DNA of 44,892 bases from Desulfofustis sp964433645 (lineage in GTDB: Bacteria; Desulfobacterota; Desulfobulbia; Desulfobulbales; Desulfocapsaceae), in the NCBI GenBank assembly GCA_964433645.1, contig CAYSSK010000020.1:1-44892 (forward strand), written 5' to 3'. The notes under the pieces were generated by a model, which was not told where the DNA came from, searched no databases, and saw nothing but the letters and a program-made list of their open reading frames with translations. Of this stretch, positions 23,507-32,180 are shown piece after piece; within the stretch, counting starts at the first letter, position 1, and each line of letters opens with the position of its first letter. The translations under genes were made by a program, and so were the position numbers.

Positions 23507-25423
23507 TCAGCGACGCCGTCTGCCTTCGGCCAGCGCCTGCTGGGCAAGTTTGCGGCATTCCGACGGCCATTCGTGGATGAAGAGCAGTTTTCGTTCTCTG
23601 GCGATCTGCTCGAGAATCGCGTTTGTCTGTTCGGCCGGTAATTGTGCCAATACGCCGATCGTTTCCGGCACCCAGGTTTCAGAGCGTCGTTCCTGGGGCA
23701 GGGCGGCCAGGCCGGCGGCGATGATCCGGGCCGCGGCGGTCTTGAGCACCGGCGGCATGGACGCCTGAGGTGCCTGGCGCAGGTAGGAGTAGAGAAACAG
23801 TTTGTGTTCCTGTTTGCTCAGGTCGAGCAGGTTGATTACCGCCTTGATCAGCCATTCCGGAGGGCGCCGGCGCAGGCCGCCGATGACTCGCTCGCCGACG
23901 TAGGGCTCGATTTCAGTCTTGAGCAGGAAAGCAAAGAGCGGATAACAATCGGTGGACAGGCCCGGAAAGATGTCAGGGGCAATGGTGTTGTTCTGAAAGG
24001 CATCGAGATCTTGCAGGTGTTCCAGCCCGGCGGCCATGTCTGCCGGCGGAAAACGTGCGGCAAAACGGCACAGCGCAACGTAGGTCTGCTCGTCTGAACT
24101 GCTGCCGCAGACGAGTAATTCATTCACCGCGTAGGGCCAGAGACGTTTCATTTCCTGGGTGTTGCAGCGTCGTGCGGTCAACAGCAGCAGGTTCAGGGTC
24201 GTGGCATGCGGGGAGCGTCGTAGCGGTTCCGCCAGCAGCCGCATGGCGGTGATGATGCGCGGATTGTTTTCCTTGAGCAGATCGTGGAGGCCGCCGGAAA
24301 GGATGTACCAGCTCTTTTCCGGAATCGGGCCGGCCAGGATTTCCCGGGCGAGTTGCTGCATCCGGGCTTGGTTGGCCAAACTCTGCTCATAACGGGTCAG
24401 GTGCAGGATGATCGATAACGTTTCCTGGCTGGTTGAACCCTCCGCGATATTGTGCAGGATTTTCGGGTGCAGTCGATGCTTGCTCGTGAAGTGCTGGATC
24501 TGCGCGACGGAGAAATACGGAGTATCCGGGAATGTCCGTTGCACCTGACCGCTGTCTGTAGCGGTCGATTCCTCGTCGCCGGAAAACGGTTTCCTGATGA
24601 TCGAGATCAGCAGGTTAATCGTTTCCCGGGAATCTTTGTCCGTTGCCTCCCGCTCGAGTTTTTTTAAGATCGAGGCCAGGGCGTTGATGTTGGAATGAAT
24701 GGTCTGCCGGTCGTTGTCGTCGCCCGAGTCCTGTTGTTTGGCCCTGATGGTTCTGGCCAGCAGGCGGGCAACGTCGTCCCAGGATGCGTAGGGGAGTTCG
24801 GACAAAGCCACGGTGCTATCGGTCAGCCGCTGCGGCAGCGTGTCGAGCAGCGTCTTGCACTGCTGAATTTCTTCACCCGACAGGCCGTATTTAGACAAAG
24901 ACTCGACAAACCCTTCCAGGCTTTCCGCCGACTCGCCGGACTGGTCCTCGGAGATCGAGGCATCTTTGCGGGCGAGGAATTCCTTGAGCGTAAGATTGAT
25001 CGAGAGCGGCAGATCGGTCACTTCGATCTGCTGAAAGGTTCTGGCCTTGAGAACCTGGGCCCGGAAGCGGAGCAGCTTCCTGATGAACAGGTGCAGCTCG
25101 TCGCTGGTTATCTGCCGGCTGATGCCGACCGTGATGATGCCAAGCCCCGCCATCAGTGTCTTGAATTCCTGGACAAACGGCAGGTCTTTGGCCAGGACCA
25201 GCTCGGCGACCATCAGGCTCTCGCCATGTTCGCTTATGGTGACCTCCGGCTGGTCGCCCGCCACGGCCTTGAGCAGTCGCAGAAAACGTTCAGTGGCCTT
25301 GTCGAGCGTGGCGTGACCGCTCGGGTAATAAATGCCGATTTTGAACAACCGTTGCAGCGAATTCATAAATTCGTTGATGGTCGTCGGATCGGCCAGGTAT
25401 CCATCCTGCTGATGCGAGTTCAT
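23507..25423 (-). CDS. Large helical protein of unknown function, HD-GYP operon partner
   Basis: A 638-residue protein without signal peptide or membrane segments. The N-terminal part (about 1-200: LFKIGIYYPSGHATLDKAT, then VTISEHGESLMVAELVL) is alpha/beta and resembles the first part of the HD-GYP protein encoded downstream, hinting that both share an accessory domain. The rest (about 230-630) is mostly helical with Leu-rich repeating segments, suggesting a HEAT-like solenoid. The ATG at 25423 is chosen because upstream sequence, though open to 26377, is a shadow of the divergent gene. ATG 25366 is an alternative. Function unknown; it probably works with the HD-GYP enzyme, perhaps as a scaffold. 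Confidence 0.72.
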   Translation of the reverse strand: MNSHQQDGYLADPTTINEFMNSLQRLFKIGIYYPSGHATLDKATERFLRLLKAVAGDQPEVTISEHGESLMVAELVLAKDLPFVQEFKTLMAGLGIITVGISRQITSDELHLFIRKLLRFRAQVLKARTFQQIEVTDLPLSINLTLKEFLARKDASISEDQSGESAESLEGFVESLSKYGLSGEEIQQCKTLLDTLPQRLTDSTVALSELPYASWDDVARLLARTIRAKQQDSGDDNDRQTIHSNINALASILKKLEREATDKDSRETINLLISIIRKPFSGDEESTATDSGQVQRTFPDTPYFSVAQIQHFTSKHRLHPKILHNIAEGSTSQETLSIILHLTRYEQSLANQARMQQLAREILAGPIPEKSWYILSGGLHDLLKENNPRIITAMRLLAEPLRRSPHATTLNLLLLTARRCNTQEMKRLWPYAVNELLVCGSSSDEQTYVALCRFAARFPPADMAAGLEHLQDLDAFQNNTIAPDIFPGLSTDCYPLFAFLLKTEIEPYVGERVIGGLRRRPPEWLIKAVINLLDLSKQEHKLFLYSYLRQAPQASMPPVLKTAAARIIAAGLAALPQERRSETWVPETIGVLAQLPAEQTNAILEQIARERKLLFIHEWPSECRKLAQQALAEGRRRR

Positions 25424-25720
25424 CGGCCCATGAAGATCGAGCTGGGAGTTTATACCAAACACCGGTTGGAAAAGGTCTGGTCCTTTTTGACAATAACTAT
25501 TATTTTGAAATATTGAAAGAAAGACTGAAAACAAGCGGCAGAAAAGAGAGTGGAAAAAAAGGTTATCGGTTTGCCGGATACATGGTATTTCTCCGACAGG
25601 TTGGGGCTGTCGGTGATAAACGGCCGCGGTGAACGATGAAAAGACCGTCGATCGAAAACGGGCAGCGACCGGTTTTGTCGAAGGATCGGGGGCGGCGGTC
25701 CGGTTTTGCATGGGGGGCAC
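25424..25720. other. Divergent intergenic region, 297 bases
   Basis: Lies between the HD-GYP partner gene (minus) and the cyclic-nucleotide-binding gene (plus). A minus-strand TATAAA at 25454-25449 and a plus-strand TTGACA near 25484 followed by an AT-rich stretch are possible promoter elements for the two directions. No gene or terminator was found. Open frames here on the minus strand are extensions without recognisable protein. Confidence 0.35.
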
Positions 25721-28015
25721 ATGGAGATAGATAGGGATCGACAGGCACAAGCGCTGGCAAAAGCCAAGGAAATTATTGCCGACCAGGAAAAAAAACGTGA
25801 AGCCGCCCGGGTCGAGAAAGGCGTGGCGATTTTCCTCCAAGGCAAATTTGACATTTTGCACAACGATGAACTTGTCGAAAACCTGGCTTCCTATATCCTC
25901 AACAAATATATCACCGACGACCAGGACGGTGCGATCAGGATTCTGCAAAAGCTCGGCAAGAGCCTGTGCTGGGACGATGTGACGATCCGGGAGAGATCCC
26001 TGATGGTGATCTCGGTGTTTACCGAGATCATCCTGGAAGAGGATTTCGACGAGTTCAGGGAAGTACTGGCACGGCTTCTTGTCGACTGGTTGAAATATGA
26101 GACCGAGTATATCGCCGGTTTTGAAATCGTCTGCCTGCAATTGCAGAAGATCGTGCTGCGCATGCTGTATGCCGGGCAATGGCATGAATTGGAGAACCTG
26201 ATCATCGTGCTGTATCAGATCAGCACCGGGGTGATCGTCAAAAACAATCTGATTCGCGGTATGACCGCAAAGGTCCACGAGAATCTGGCTGAACCGGACC
26301 TGCTCGACAAACTGGTCAACGTGTATCTCGATGAAAATGACGACCGCCGGCCGCTGGCCGAGAGCCTGCTGATCCACTTGGGGCGCCTCTCCGCGACGTT
26401 TTTGTTACAGAAGCTGATCTACAGCAACAACAAGGAAGATCGTTTTACGCTCATCGATCTGATCCCCAAGGTCGGTGAGATCGGCATTCCGGTGTTGGTC
26501 AAGTGTCTGAAGGACGAGCCGCCCTGGTTCGTCATCCGCAATGTCATCCTGATCATCTCCCGGCTCGGCGATCCCAGTCTGTTCGTAATCGTCGAGCCGT
26601 ATTTGACCCACAACGACATCAGAGTACAGCAGCAAGTGATCAACTGCATCGAGACACTGGGCGGCACATTGATGCGCAAGCGTCTGATTTCAGCCCTGAT
26701 GAACATCAACGACGAGTTGAAAGGGCAATTGATCGTGCAACTCGGGCAGTTTGAGGGCAACGATATCGGCAATACCTTTATCGACCTGCTCGAGCAACGG
26801 CATACCATTGCCAGCCATGTCCGCCACGACCTGCTTCTAAAAATCTGTGTCAAGCTCAAATTTTATCCATCCCAGCGGGCCCTTGACGCTCTCAAAGAAC
26901 TGATTGGCGAGCGACGCAACCGTTTTGGCGAAGCCGACAAAATCGTCCGTGCAGCCGCCACGTCGTATCAGGCCATTGAGATTAAGATGAGAGGCGATCT
27001 CCCGGCGACGGAAGAGCAGGAGCCTCCCGTGGCCCTCAGTGAAGAATCATTGGCCGAGGCAGCACCGGCCGGTGATGAGCTCGGCTCGCTTACGGAAGGG
27101 GTGGACGGGCTGGATGCGCTCTTTTCCGAAAGTGAAATCGACGATATGGCCGCGGGGTCGGAAATTGCCGCGGTTTCCGAGACGAAATTGGATAGCCATG
27201 CGGCGGCCGGCGGCCAGGAAATGCCGTTTTACTCAAGCCAGGATCATCACCTGCTGGTCTGGAGCAAATTGTATGAACAAATGAGCACCGAGGAAGTCAG
27301 CGACTTTTTTGCCGCGCTGAAGCCGGTGGTCTATCAGGCCAACGAGGAAATTGTGCATCAGGGCGATGGGGTGACCGATCTTTTCTTTATCGACAGGGGG
27401 TTTGCCGGTATCACTCATTTTGATGAAAACAGTGAAGTCCTGTTGACCAGTCTGCAGACCGGGGACCTGATCGGCAGCGAGGGGTTTGTTCAGGGAGTGA
27501 ACTGGTCGGTTTCCCTGCTTGCCCAGACGGAACTGCAGGTGCGGATCCTGCGGCGGGAGGCATATGCCGAGCTGCTCGGAAAACATCCCGACTTTGACGA
27601 AAAGATCCGGTATTACTGCAATCATTACGATGTTGTGCCGTATCTGATCAATATCAGTGACAATGACGCGCAGCCGGCCATCGGCAGTGATCTTGAAGTC
27701 TGTTCGGGGTCGATACTGGTCGATGATTCCGGAGAGCCGGTGGCCGATACGGTGCAGGGCGCTCTTCAATATGTCGCTCGCGGCGGTTACTGCTTTTCGC
27801 TGCCCTTTATCCATGAAGAAAACCCGGTGACGGTGTTGGGGCGGCAGGTCTCTTCCGACATCGATCTCCCGGATGGGTCGCAGCGCCGCTGCTTCGGTGT
27901 CATCGCCGGCGCTGGTCGACACGATTGGAACGAGAGGATGATGTATCTCTATGTAAAATTTTATCATCCGCTGGAGAAAGCGGATTTTTCCTGCAGTAGG
28001 TTGGAGTTGATGTAG
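25721..28015 (+). CDS. HEAT-repeat protein with cyclic-nucleotide-binding domain
   Basis: A 764-residue cytoplasmic signalling protein. A charged N-terminus (MEIDRDRQAQALAKAKEII) leads into a helical HEAT-like region (about 50-425), then an acidic Ala/Glu-rich linker (about 430-500). A cyclic-nucleotide-binding fold follows (about 515-620: VVYQANEEIVHQGDGVTDLFFIDRG, LQTGDLIGSEGF). The final 115 residues (about 650-764, with RRCFGVIAG and YLYVKFYHPL) may be a degenerate PilZ-like beta barrel; that is uncertain. The usual phosphate-binding cassette arginine of cAMP receptors is not obvious, so the ligand may differ or be absent. ATG 25721 follows a GGGGGG stretch with only three bases between; a TTG at 25706 is the alternative. 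It is divergent from the HD-GYP pair. Confidence 0.8.
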   Translation: MEIDRDRQAQALAKAKEIIADQEKKREAARVEKGVAIFLQGKFDILHNDELVENLASYILNKYITDDQDGAIRILQKLGKSLCWDDVTIRERSLMVISVFTEIILEEDFDEFREVLARLLVDWLKYETEYIAGFEIVCLQLQKIVLRMLYAGQWHELENLIIVLYQISTGVIVKNNLIRGMTAKVHENLAEPDLLDKLVNVYLDENDDRRPLAESLLIHLGRLSATFLLQKLIYSNNKEDRFTLIDLIPKVGEIGIPVLVKCLKDEPPWFVIRNVILIISRLGDPSLFVIVEPYLTHNDIRVQQQVINCIETLGGTLMRKRLISALMNINDELKGQLIVQLGQFEGNDIGNTFIDLLEQRHTIASHVRHDLLLKICVKLKFYPSQRALDALKELIGERRNRFGEADKIVRAAATSYQAIEIKMRGDLPATEEQEPPVALSEESLAEAAPAGDELGSLTEGVDGLDALFSESEIDDMAAGSEIAAVSETKLDSHAAAGGQEMPFYSSQDHHLLVWSKLYEQMSTEEVSDFFAALKPVVYQANEEIVHQGDGVTDLFFIDRGFAGITHFDENSEVLLTSLQTGDLIGSEGFVQGVNWSVSLLAQTELQVRILRREAYAELLGKHPDFDEKIRYYCNHYDVVPYLINISDNDAQPAIGSDLEVCSGSILVDDSGEPVADTVQGALQYVARGGYCFSLPFIHEENPVTVLGRQVSSDIDLPDGSQRRCFGVIAGAGRHDWNERMMYLYVKFYHPLEKADFSCSRLELM

Positions 28016-28167
28016 CCGCGAGGCGGCGGTACTACCACCTTTATCAAAGAGGGGTGTGCGGGAAGGGTGCAACGAGCATGAGCGAGGGGCTGGCTGCATG
28101 GGCCGGCCGGATTGGTCGAGCCGTGATTGCCTGCGGGACGTGACGGCAGACAGCAACAGAGGCAGCA

Positions 28168-28386
28168 ATGAAGATGGAAAAAAGTGACACAGTGATCGGC
28201 GAGCGGTTAGTCAAGGCACTGAAAGATCCCCACCATAGTGACAGCCAGGAGAGCTTTGCCAAGGCACTGGAACTGACCAGGGCCTATGCCGGGTCAGGAG
28301 CGGTTACTCATTACGGGGCGGTGGCCAGGCTGTTCTATGACCTGTTCGAGATGTTTGAGACCGGGCGGGATCCACGGGAAAAATGA
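28168..28386 (+). CDS. Small conserved-looking protein of unknown function
   Basis: A 72-residue predicted soluble, helical protein. It has no signal peptide, membrane segment or cysteine and belongs to no family I recognise. AGAGG at 28158-28162 lies five bases before the ATG. It follows the cyclic-nucleotide-binding gene by 152 bases on the same strand and could belong to that transcript. Codon use looks like its neighbours, which favours a real gene, but no family supports it. Confidence 0.5.
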   Translation: MKMEKSDTVIGERLVKALKDPHHSDSQESFAKALELTRAYAGSGAVTHYGAVARLFYDLFEMFETGRDPREK

Positions 28387-28407
28387 GAAAACGGCGGTGC
28401 GGCGGAC

Positions 28408-29322
28408 TCAGCTGCGGAAAGGAGGACGGCGCCGCAGGTGGGTCGAGAGGCTTTCCAGGTTGTCGCAGTTTTCGATAACGGTACTGAGGTATTTGATATT
28501 ATTTTCTATATTCTCTTCGTATAAGTCTTTGTCGATATTCCAGCGATGCCGGAAATGAACCCGCATCGCTCGCGCCACATTTCCCAATTCACTGCGCAGC
28601 CGCTCGATAATGATTTGATGAAAGTGAGCGGTATCATTCATCAGAGCAAAGGCGCTGTCGTAGTGCTTGAGACCGCCGGCCCGGTGTTCCTGAAAGAGAA
28701 ACGGCAGTTGTTCCAGATAATAACGATCCGCCATCTGGGCGAGAATGTCGGCGGTACCGAGGATCTGGCCGGCGCTCTTGGTTTTCGGGGAGCCGAACTC
28801 GATCGATTCGATGTCCAGGGCCAGGTTGGTGCAGCGGATCATCGATGCGCAATCGAGCCGCATCGAGTCATCAAAATTGTAGGGTTCCAGATATTTGAAC
28901 AGGGAGCTGATGGAGCGGGCCTCGTGGTACTGGGTGAACTCGGCACCGGTATCGGCGGTATCAAAAGAGCGCAACAACAGACCGGTGTCGTGAAAATAGG
29001 CACTGAGCAGCCCTTTGATGATGATATCTTCGGAGAAATGGTGTCCTTCCAGGGTGAGGCCGTGAAAAAGTCGAACGGTTGCCAGGACGACGCCGAAGGT
29101 ATGGCGAAGGTTGTGATATTTATTGCCGTTTTCCCGATATCCCGGATAGTAGCCGGAAAAGATGTCCTGGATATCGTGATGGAAGGTCAGTACCGTGTCC
29201 TGGTCAACCGATGGATTGATCAGCGTCACCAGCGCAAGAATTTCGTCGACCGGATCGGGCGTGGCACCACTTTCAAAAATCCGGTGCAAACGAAAAGTCG
29301 TGTTCTGTTGCGAGGCGTTCAT
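28408..29322 (-). CDS. HD-domain protein resembling class I cyclic nucleotide phosphodiesterases
   Basis: A 304-residue protein with metal-ligand motifs YHNLRH (69-74) and AYFHDTGLL (108-116). The YHNxxH arrangement followed by HD is what class I 3',5'-cyclic nucleotide phosphodiesterases show, rather than the usual bacterial HD signature alone. A later segment, ILGTADILAQMADRYYLEQ, supplies a further Asp as expected. No signal peptide or membrane segment is visible. It faces the small plus-strand gene tail to tail and is divergent from the GGDEF gene. With the nearby cyclic-nucleotide-binding protein this suggests local turnover and sensing of a nucleotide second messenger, but the substrate is inferred. 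Confidence 0.78.
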   Translation of the reverse strand: MNASQQNTTFRLHRIFESGATPDPVDEILALVTLINPSVDQDTVLTFHHDIQDIFSGYYPGYRENGNKYHNLRHTFGVVLATVRLFHGLTLEGHHFSEDIIIKGLLSAYFHDTGLLLRSFDTADTGAEFTQYHEARSISSLFKYLEPYNFDDSMRLDCASMIRCTNLALDIESIEFGSPKTKSAGQILGTADILAQMADRYYLEQLPFLFQEHRAGGLKHYDSAFALMNDTAHFHQIIIERLRSELGNVARAMRVHFRHRWNIDKDLYEENIENNIKYLSTVIENCDNLESLSTHLRRRPPFRS

Positions 29323-29605
29323 GGTGATGCCGCTGTTTCGAGATCATACCGGGTCTGATGAGCCGTTTCCGTACCGCCTTTATCCGCCTTTTTATTATAG
29401 GCGATCGAGGTGGGCGAGGGCAACGGTTACCGGCCATAAGAGCTTCTTTATACTTATAGTTCACAAAAATACAAGGTTTTCTTGGCGGCGCCGCCAGCAG
29501 AGAAAGTGATTGATTACCAAAATGTAGTTGGACATTGCCGGCAAAGGCGGCTACAATGCCTGTCAGGGGTGGGAAGACTAACTAACTGGTATCTGTTGAC
29601 ATTGC

Positions 29606-30505
29606 ATGGATTGGAGAGACGACGGCACGGCGATAATCCTGGTGGTGGACGACGACGACCTGGTTTTGAGGACGCTCAATGTTCTGGTGTCTTCGCTCGG
29701 CTATCGTTGCCTCTGCGCCGCTGATGGTGTTGAAGCCACTGAAATATTGAAAAAAACCAAGTGTGATATCGTTCTTTCCGATCTGATGATGCCGAACATG
29801 GACGGCATCGAACTGCTCAAGCACATCATCCGGCATCACTCCGAAACAGACGTTATCATCGCCACCGGTTATAGCGAAAAGGCCAGCTATGCCGACGTGA
29901 TCAGGGCCGGTGCCATCGATTTTATCAAAAAACCGATCGACCAGGCAGAACTCGAAGCGAAGCTGGCCCGGGCCCTGCGTGAACGGCACATGATCCGCAA
30001 GCTGGAAATGCTGTCCATGTGCGACGGCCTCACCTCCCTGCTCAACCGGCGGGCCTTCAATCTGCGATTCCCGCGTGAGGTCGAGCGGGCGTTTCGCCAG
30101 AACTATTCGTTGTTCCTGGCCATTATGGATATCGATAATTTCAAGGAGTACAATGATTCACACGGTCACGATGCCGGTGACAACGTCTTGATATCGCTGG
30201 CCGACACGATGAAGATCTGTACCCGCGACAGTGTCGATCTCTGTTTTCGACTCGGCGGTGACGAGTTTGCCGTATTGTTGCCGCAAACCACCGCCACTCA
30301 GGCCACTGAAATCGTCCAGCGGATTCTGCTCAGGTTCGTGGAAAGCAACTTCGATGGAACGACGCTGTCGATCGGCATCGTCTCCTGCATCAGGGACAAG
30401 TCGGCCAGTATTGCCGAAGATATTGCCGTGATGCAGAAGAAAGCCGATCGGGCCATGTATGATGCCAAGCATTCAGGCAAGAATTGCGTGGTCTGCCGGA
30501 TCTGA
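29606..30505 (+). CDS. Response regulator with GGDEF domain (diguanylate cyclase)
   Basis: A 299-residue two-domain regulator. The receiver domain (about 8-122) has acidic residues Asp16-Asp17, phosphoacceptor Asp59 (SDLMMP), Thr87 and Lys109. The GGDEF domain (about 135-299) has an intact GGDEF motif (217-221), so it should make cyclic-di-GMP when phosphorylated. The inhibitory RxxD site normally five residues before GGDEF reads DSVD here, so product inhibition may be absent. The ATG at 29606 has no good ribosome site, but no better start was seen. There is no adjacent histidine kinase. The 283-base region upstream to 29323 is shared with the divergent HD gene and shows no clear promoter. 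Confidence 0.92.
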   Translation: MDWRDDGTAIILVVDDDDLVLRTLNVLVSSLGYRCLCAADGVEATEILKKTKCDIVLSDLMMPNMDGIELLKHIIRHHSETDVIIATGYSEKASYADVIRAGAIDFIKKPIDQAELEAKLARALRERHMIRKLEMLSMCDGLTSLLNRRAFNLRFPREVERAFRQNYSLFLAIMDIDNFKEYNDSHGHDAGDNVLISLADTMKICTRDSVDLCFRLGGDEFAVLLPQTTATQATEIVQRILLRFVESNFDGTTLSIGIVSCIRDKSASIAEDIAVMQKKADRAMYDAKHSGKNCVVCRI

Positions 30506-30522
30506 CCCCCGGTGACAGGGGG
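30506..30522. terminator. Possible short terminator between convergent genes
   Basis: CCCCC (30506-30510) pairs with GGGGG (30518-30522) around a 7-base loop, in the 24 bases between the GGDEF stop and the purF stop. The stem is short and T runs are poor on both sides, so its activity is doubtful. Confidence 0.3.
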
Positions 30523-30529
30523 CTGTTCT

Positions 30530-31972
30530 TCAGTCGCCGCAACCGGCCAGTGCGTCTTTATGAAAACTGTGATCAGGCGGTACCGGGTAATCGGCGTTGA
30601 AGCAGGCCAGACAAAAATCCCGCATGGACATGCCGGTGGCGGCGACCATTCCTTCCAGACTGAGATAGTAGAGCGAGTCGAGACCGAGATAGTCGGCGAT
30701 GGCCGAAACGTCATTGCCGGATGCGATCAGTTCCTCGGTTGACGGAAAGTCGATGCCGTAATAACAGGGATGCCTGGTCGGCGGGCAACTGACCAGCATG
30801 TGGACTTCTTTGGCCCCGGCATTGCGCAGCGAGCGAACCCGGCTCTTGCCCGTTGTTCCCCTGATAATCGAATCCTCGATAATGATTACCCGCTTGCCGG
30901 TCAGAAACGAGCGCACCGGGTTGAGCTTGACGCGCACGGTGAAGTCGCGCATCGACTGGGTCGGCTGGATAAAGGTGCGGCCGACGTAGTGGTTTCGGAT
31001 CACCCCGAATTCCAGAGGGATTCCGGATTCCTGAGAATAGCCGATGGCCGCGTAGTTGCCGGAGTCGGGAAAGGGCATCACGAAATCTCCGTCGATGCGG
31101 CATTCGCGGGCCAGCATCTGGCCCATGCGCTTTCTTGTCTGGTAGACATTGATGCCGAAGATATCAGAATCGGGCCGGGCGAAGTAGACGCTTTCAAAGA
31201 TGCAGAAACTGCTCCGTCCGGCCGGCCACGGATAGATCGAGTGGAGCGTACCGTCTTTGCAGATGAGAACCTCGCCGGGGGCGATGTCGCGAAGATAAAC
31301 GGCCTCTACCAAATCGAGCGCGCAGGTCTCGGAGGCGACGATATAGCCGCCGTTGGGCAGTTTGCCGAGGCACAGCGGCCGGAAGCCGTTCGGGTCGCGG
31401 ACGGCGATCAGCGCGTCCTGACTCATCAGTACCATGGAAAAGGCGCCCTTGAGTTGGGTCACTGTCTGTTTCAAGGCCTCTTCAAACGAGTTGTTCGAGG
31501 CGTGCGCCATCAGGTGCAGGACGACTTCACTGTCCATGGTGGTCTGGAAGATCGAACCGCGCATCTCCAGCTCCCGGCGCAATTCGACGGAATTGACCAG
31601 GTTGCCGTTATGGGCGACGGCCAGCGAGGTTCCTTTATGCGTCGCCAGCAGCGGCTGGGTGTTGATGACATTGGAGGCGCCGGTGGTCGAATAACGGACG
31701 TGGCCGATGGCGATGGTGCCTGCCAGTTTGCTCAGGATCTCTTCGGAAAAGACTTCCGGAACCAGTCCCATGTTCTTGTGGATGTAGACCTGCTTGCCGT
31801 TGGAGGTGACGATGCCGGCACTTTCCTGGCCGCGGTGCTGCAATGCGTACAGACCGAAATAGGCGAATTTGGCCGCGTCATGATGATCGTAAATACCGCA
31901 GACGCCGCATTCGTGGGTGGGACGGAGAGAATCGGCGGCGGGGCTGGAAAGCGTTGGGATCTGCGTGATCAT
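30530..31972 (-). CDS. purF: Amidophosphoribosyltransferase PurF
   Basis: A 480-residue enzyme for the first committed step of purine synthesis, making phosphoribosylamine from PRPP and glutamine. A 21-residue propeptide precedes the catalytic Cys22 (ECGVCGIYD), implying self-cleavage as in the Bacillus-type enzyme. The glutaminase domain (22-250) includes LQHRGQESAGI and IGHVRYSTTG; the PRPP site is VIIEDSIIRGTT. Late cysteines (SCPPTRHPCYYGID and FCLACFNADYP) fit the iron-sulfur-bearing subtype. ATG 31972 is preferred over an upstream extension to 32083 that has no PurF homology. It follows a peptidase gene on the same strand after about 200 bases. Confidence 0.96.
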   Translation of the reverse strand: MITQIPTLSSPAADSLRPTHECGVCGIYDHHDAAKFAYFGLYALQHRGQESAGIVTSNGKQVYIHKNMGLVPEVFSEEILSKLAGTIAIGHVRYSTTGASNVINTQPLLATHKGTSLAVAHNGNLVNSVELRRELEMRGSIFQTTMDSEVVLHLMAHASNNSFEEALKQTVTQLKGAFSMVLMSQDALIAVRDPNGFRPLCLGKLPNGGYIVASETCALDLVEAVYLRDIAPGEVLICKDGTLHSIYPWPAGRSSFCIFESVYFARPDSDIFGINVYQTRKRMGQMLARECRIDGDFVMPFPDSGNYAAIGYSQESGIPLEFGVIRNHYVGRTFIQPTQSMRDFTVRVKLNPVRSFLTGKRVIIIEDSIIRGTTGKSRVRSLRNAGAKEVHMLVSCPPTRHPCYYGIDFPSTEELIASGNDVSAIADYLGLDSLYYLSLEGMVAATGMSMRDFCLACFNADYPVPPDHSFHKDALAGCGD

Positions 31973-32180
31973 GTAATGCCTGCGGCTGCTTGAAAAAGTT
32001 GGAAGCTCGTCTGTCCCGTCGGCCGCTGGAGGCGACCGGCACCGGTATGATTGCCGGGAAAAACGGAAGGCACAAAGAAGCAAGCGTCTTTGTGCCTTGA
32101 TCTTCGGTTGCTCGGTTTTGTTTAAATCAAACGTGGCACAAATTCAACAACAAAGCGGAGGCGCCGGAGGCGCCGGACAA

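Noticed and set aside
25424..26377. N-terminal extension of the 638-residue HD-GYP partner
   Set aside because: The frame stays open, but it is antisense to the divergent cyclic-nucleotide-binding gene and has no matching protein features.
30770..31993. 407-residue plus-strand open frame
   Set aside because: Shadow of purF on the opposite strand; Asp/Gly/Val-rich with no family features.
32160..32174. GGCGCC repeat as a terminator between the peptidase and purF genes
   Set aside because: The stem is short and there is no T run on the minus strand.
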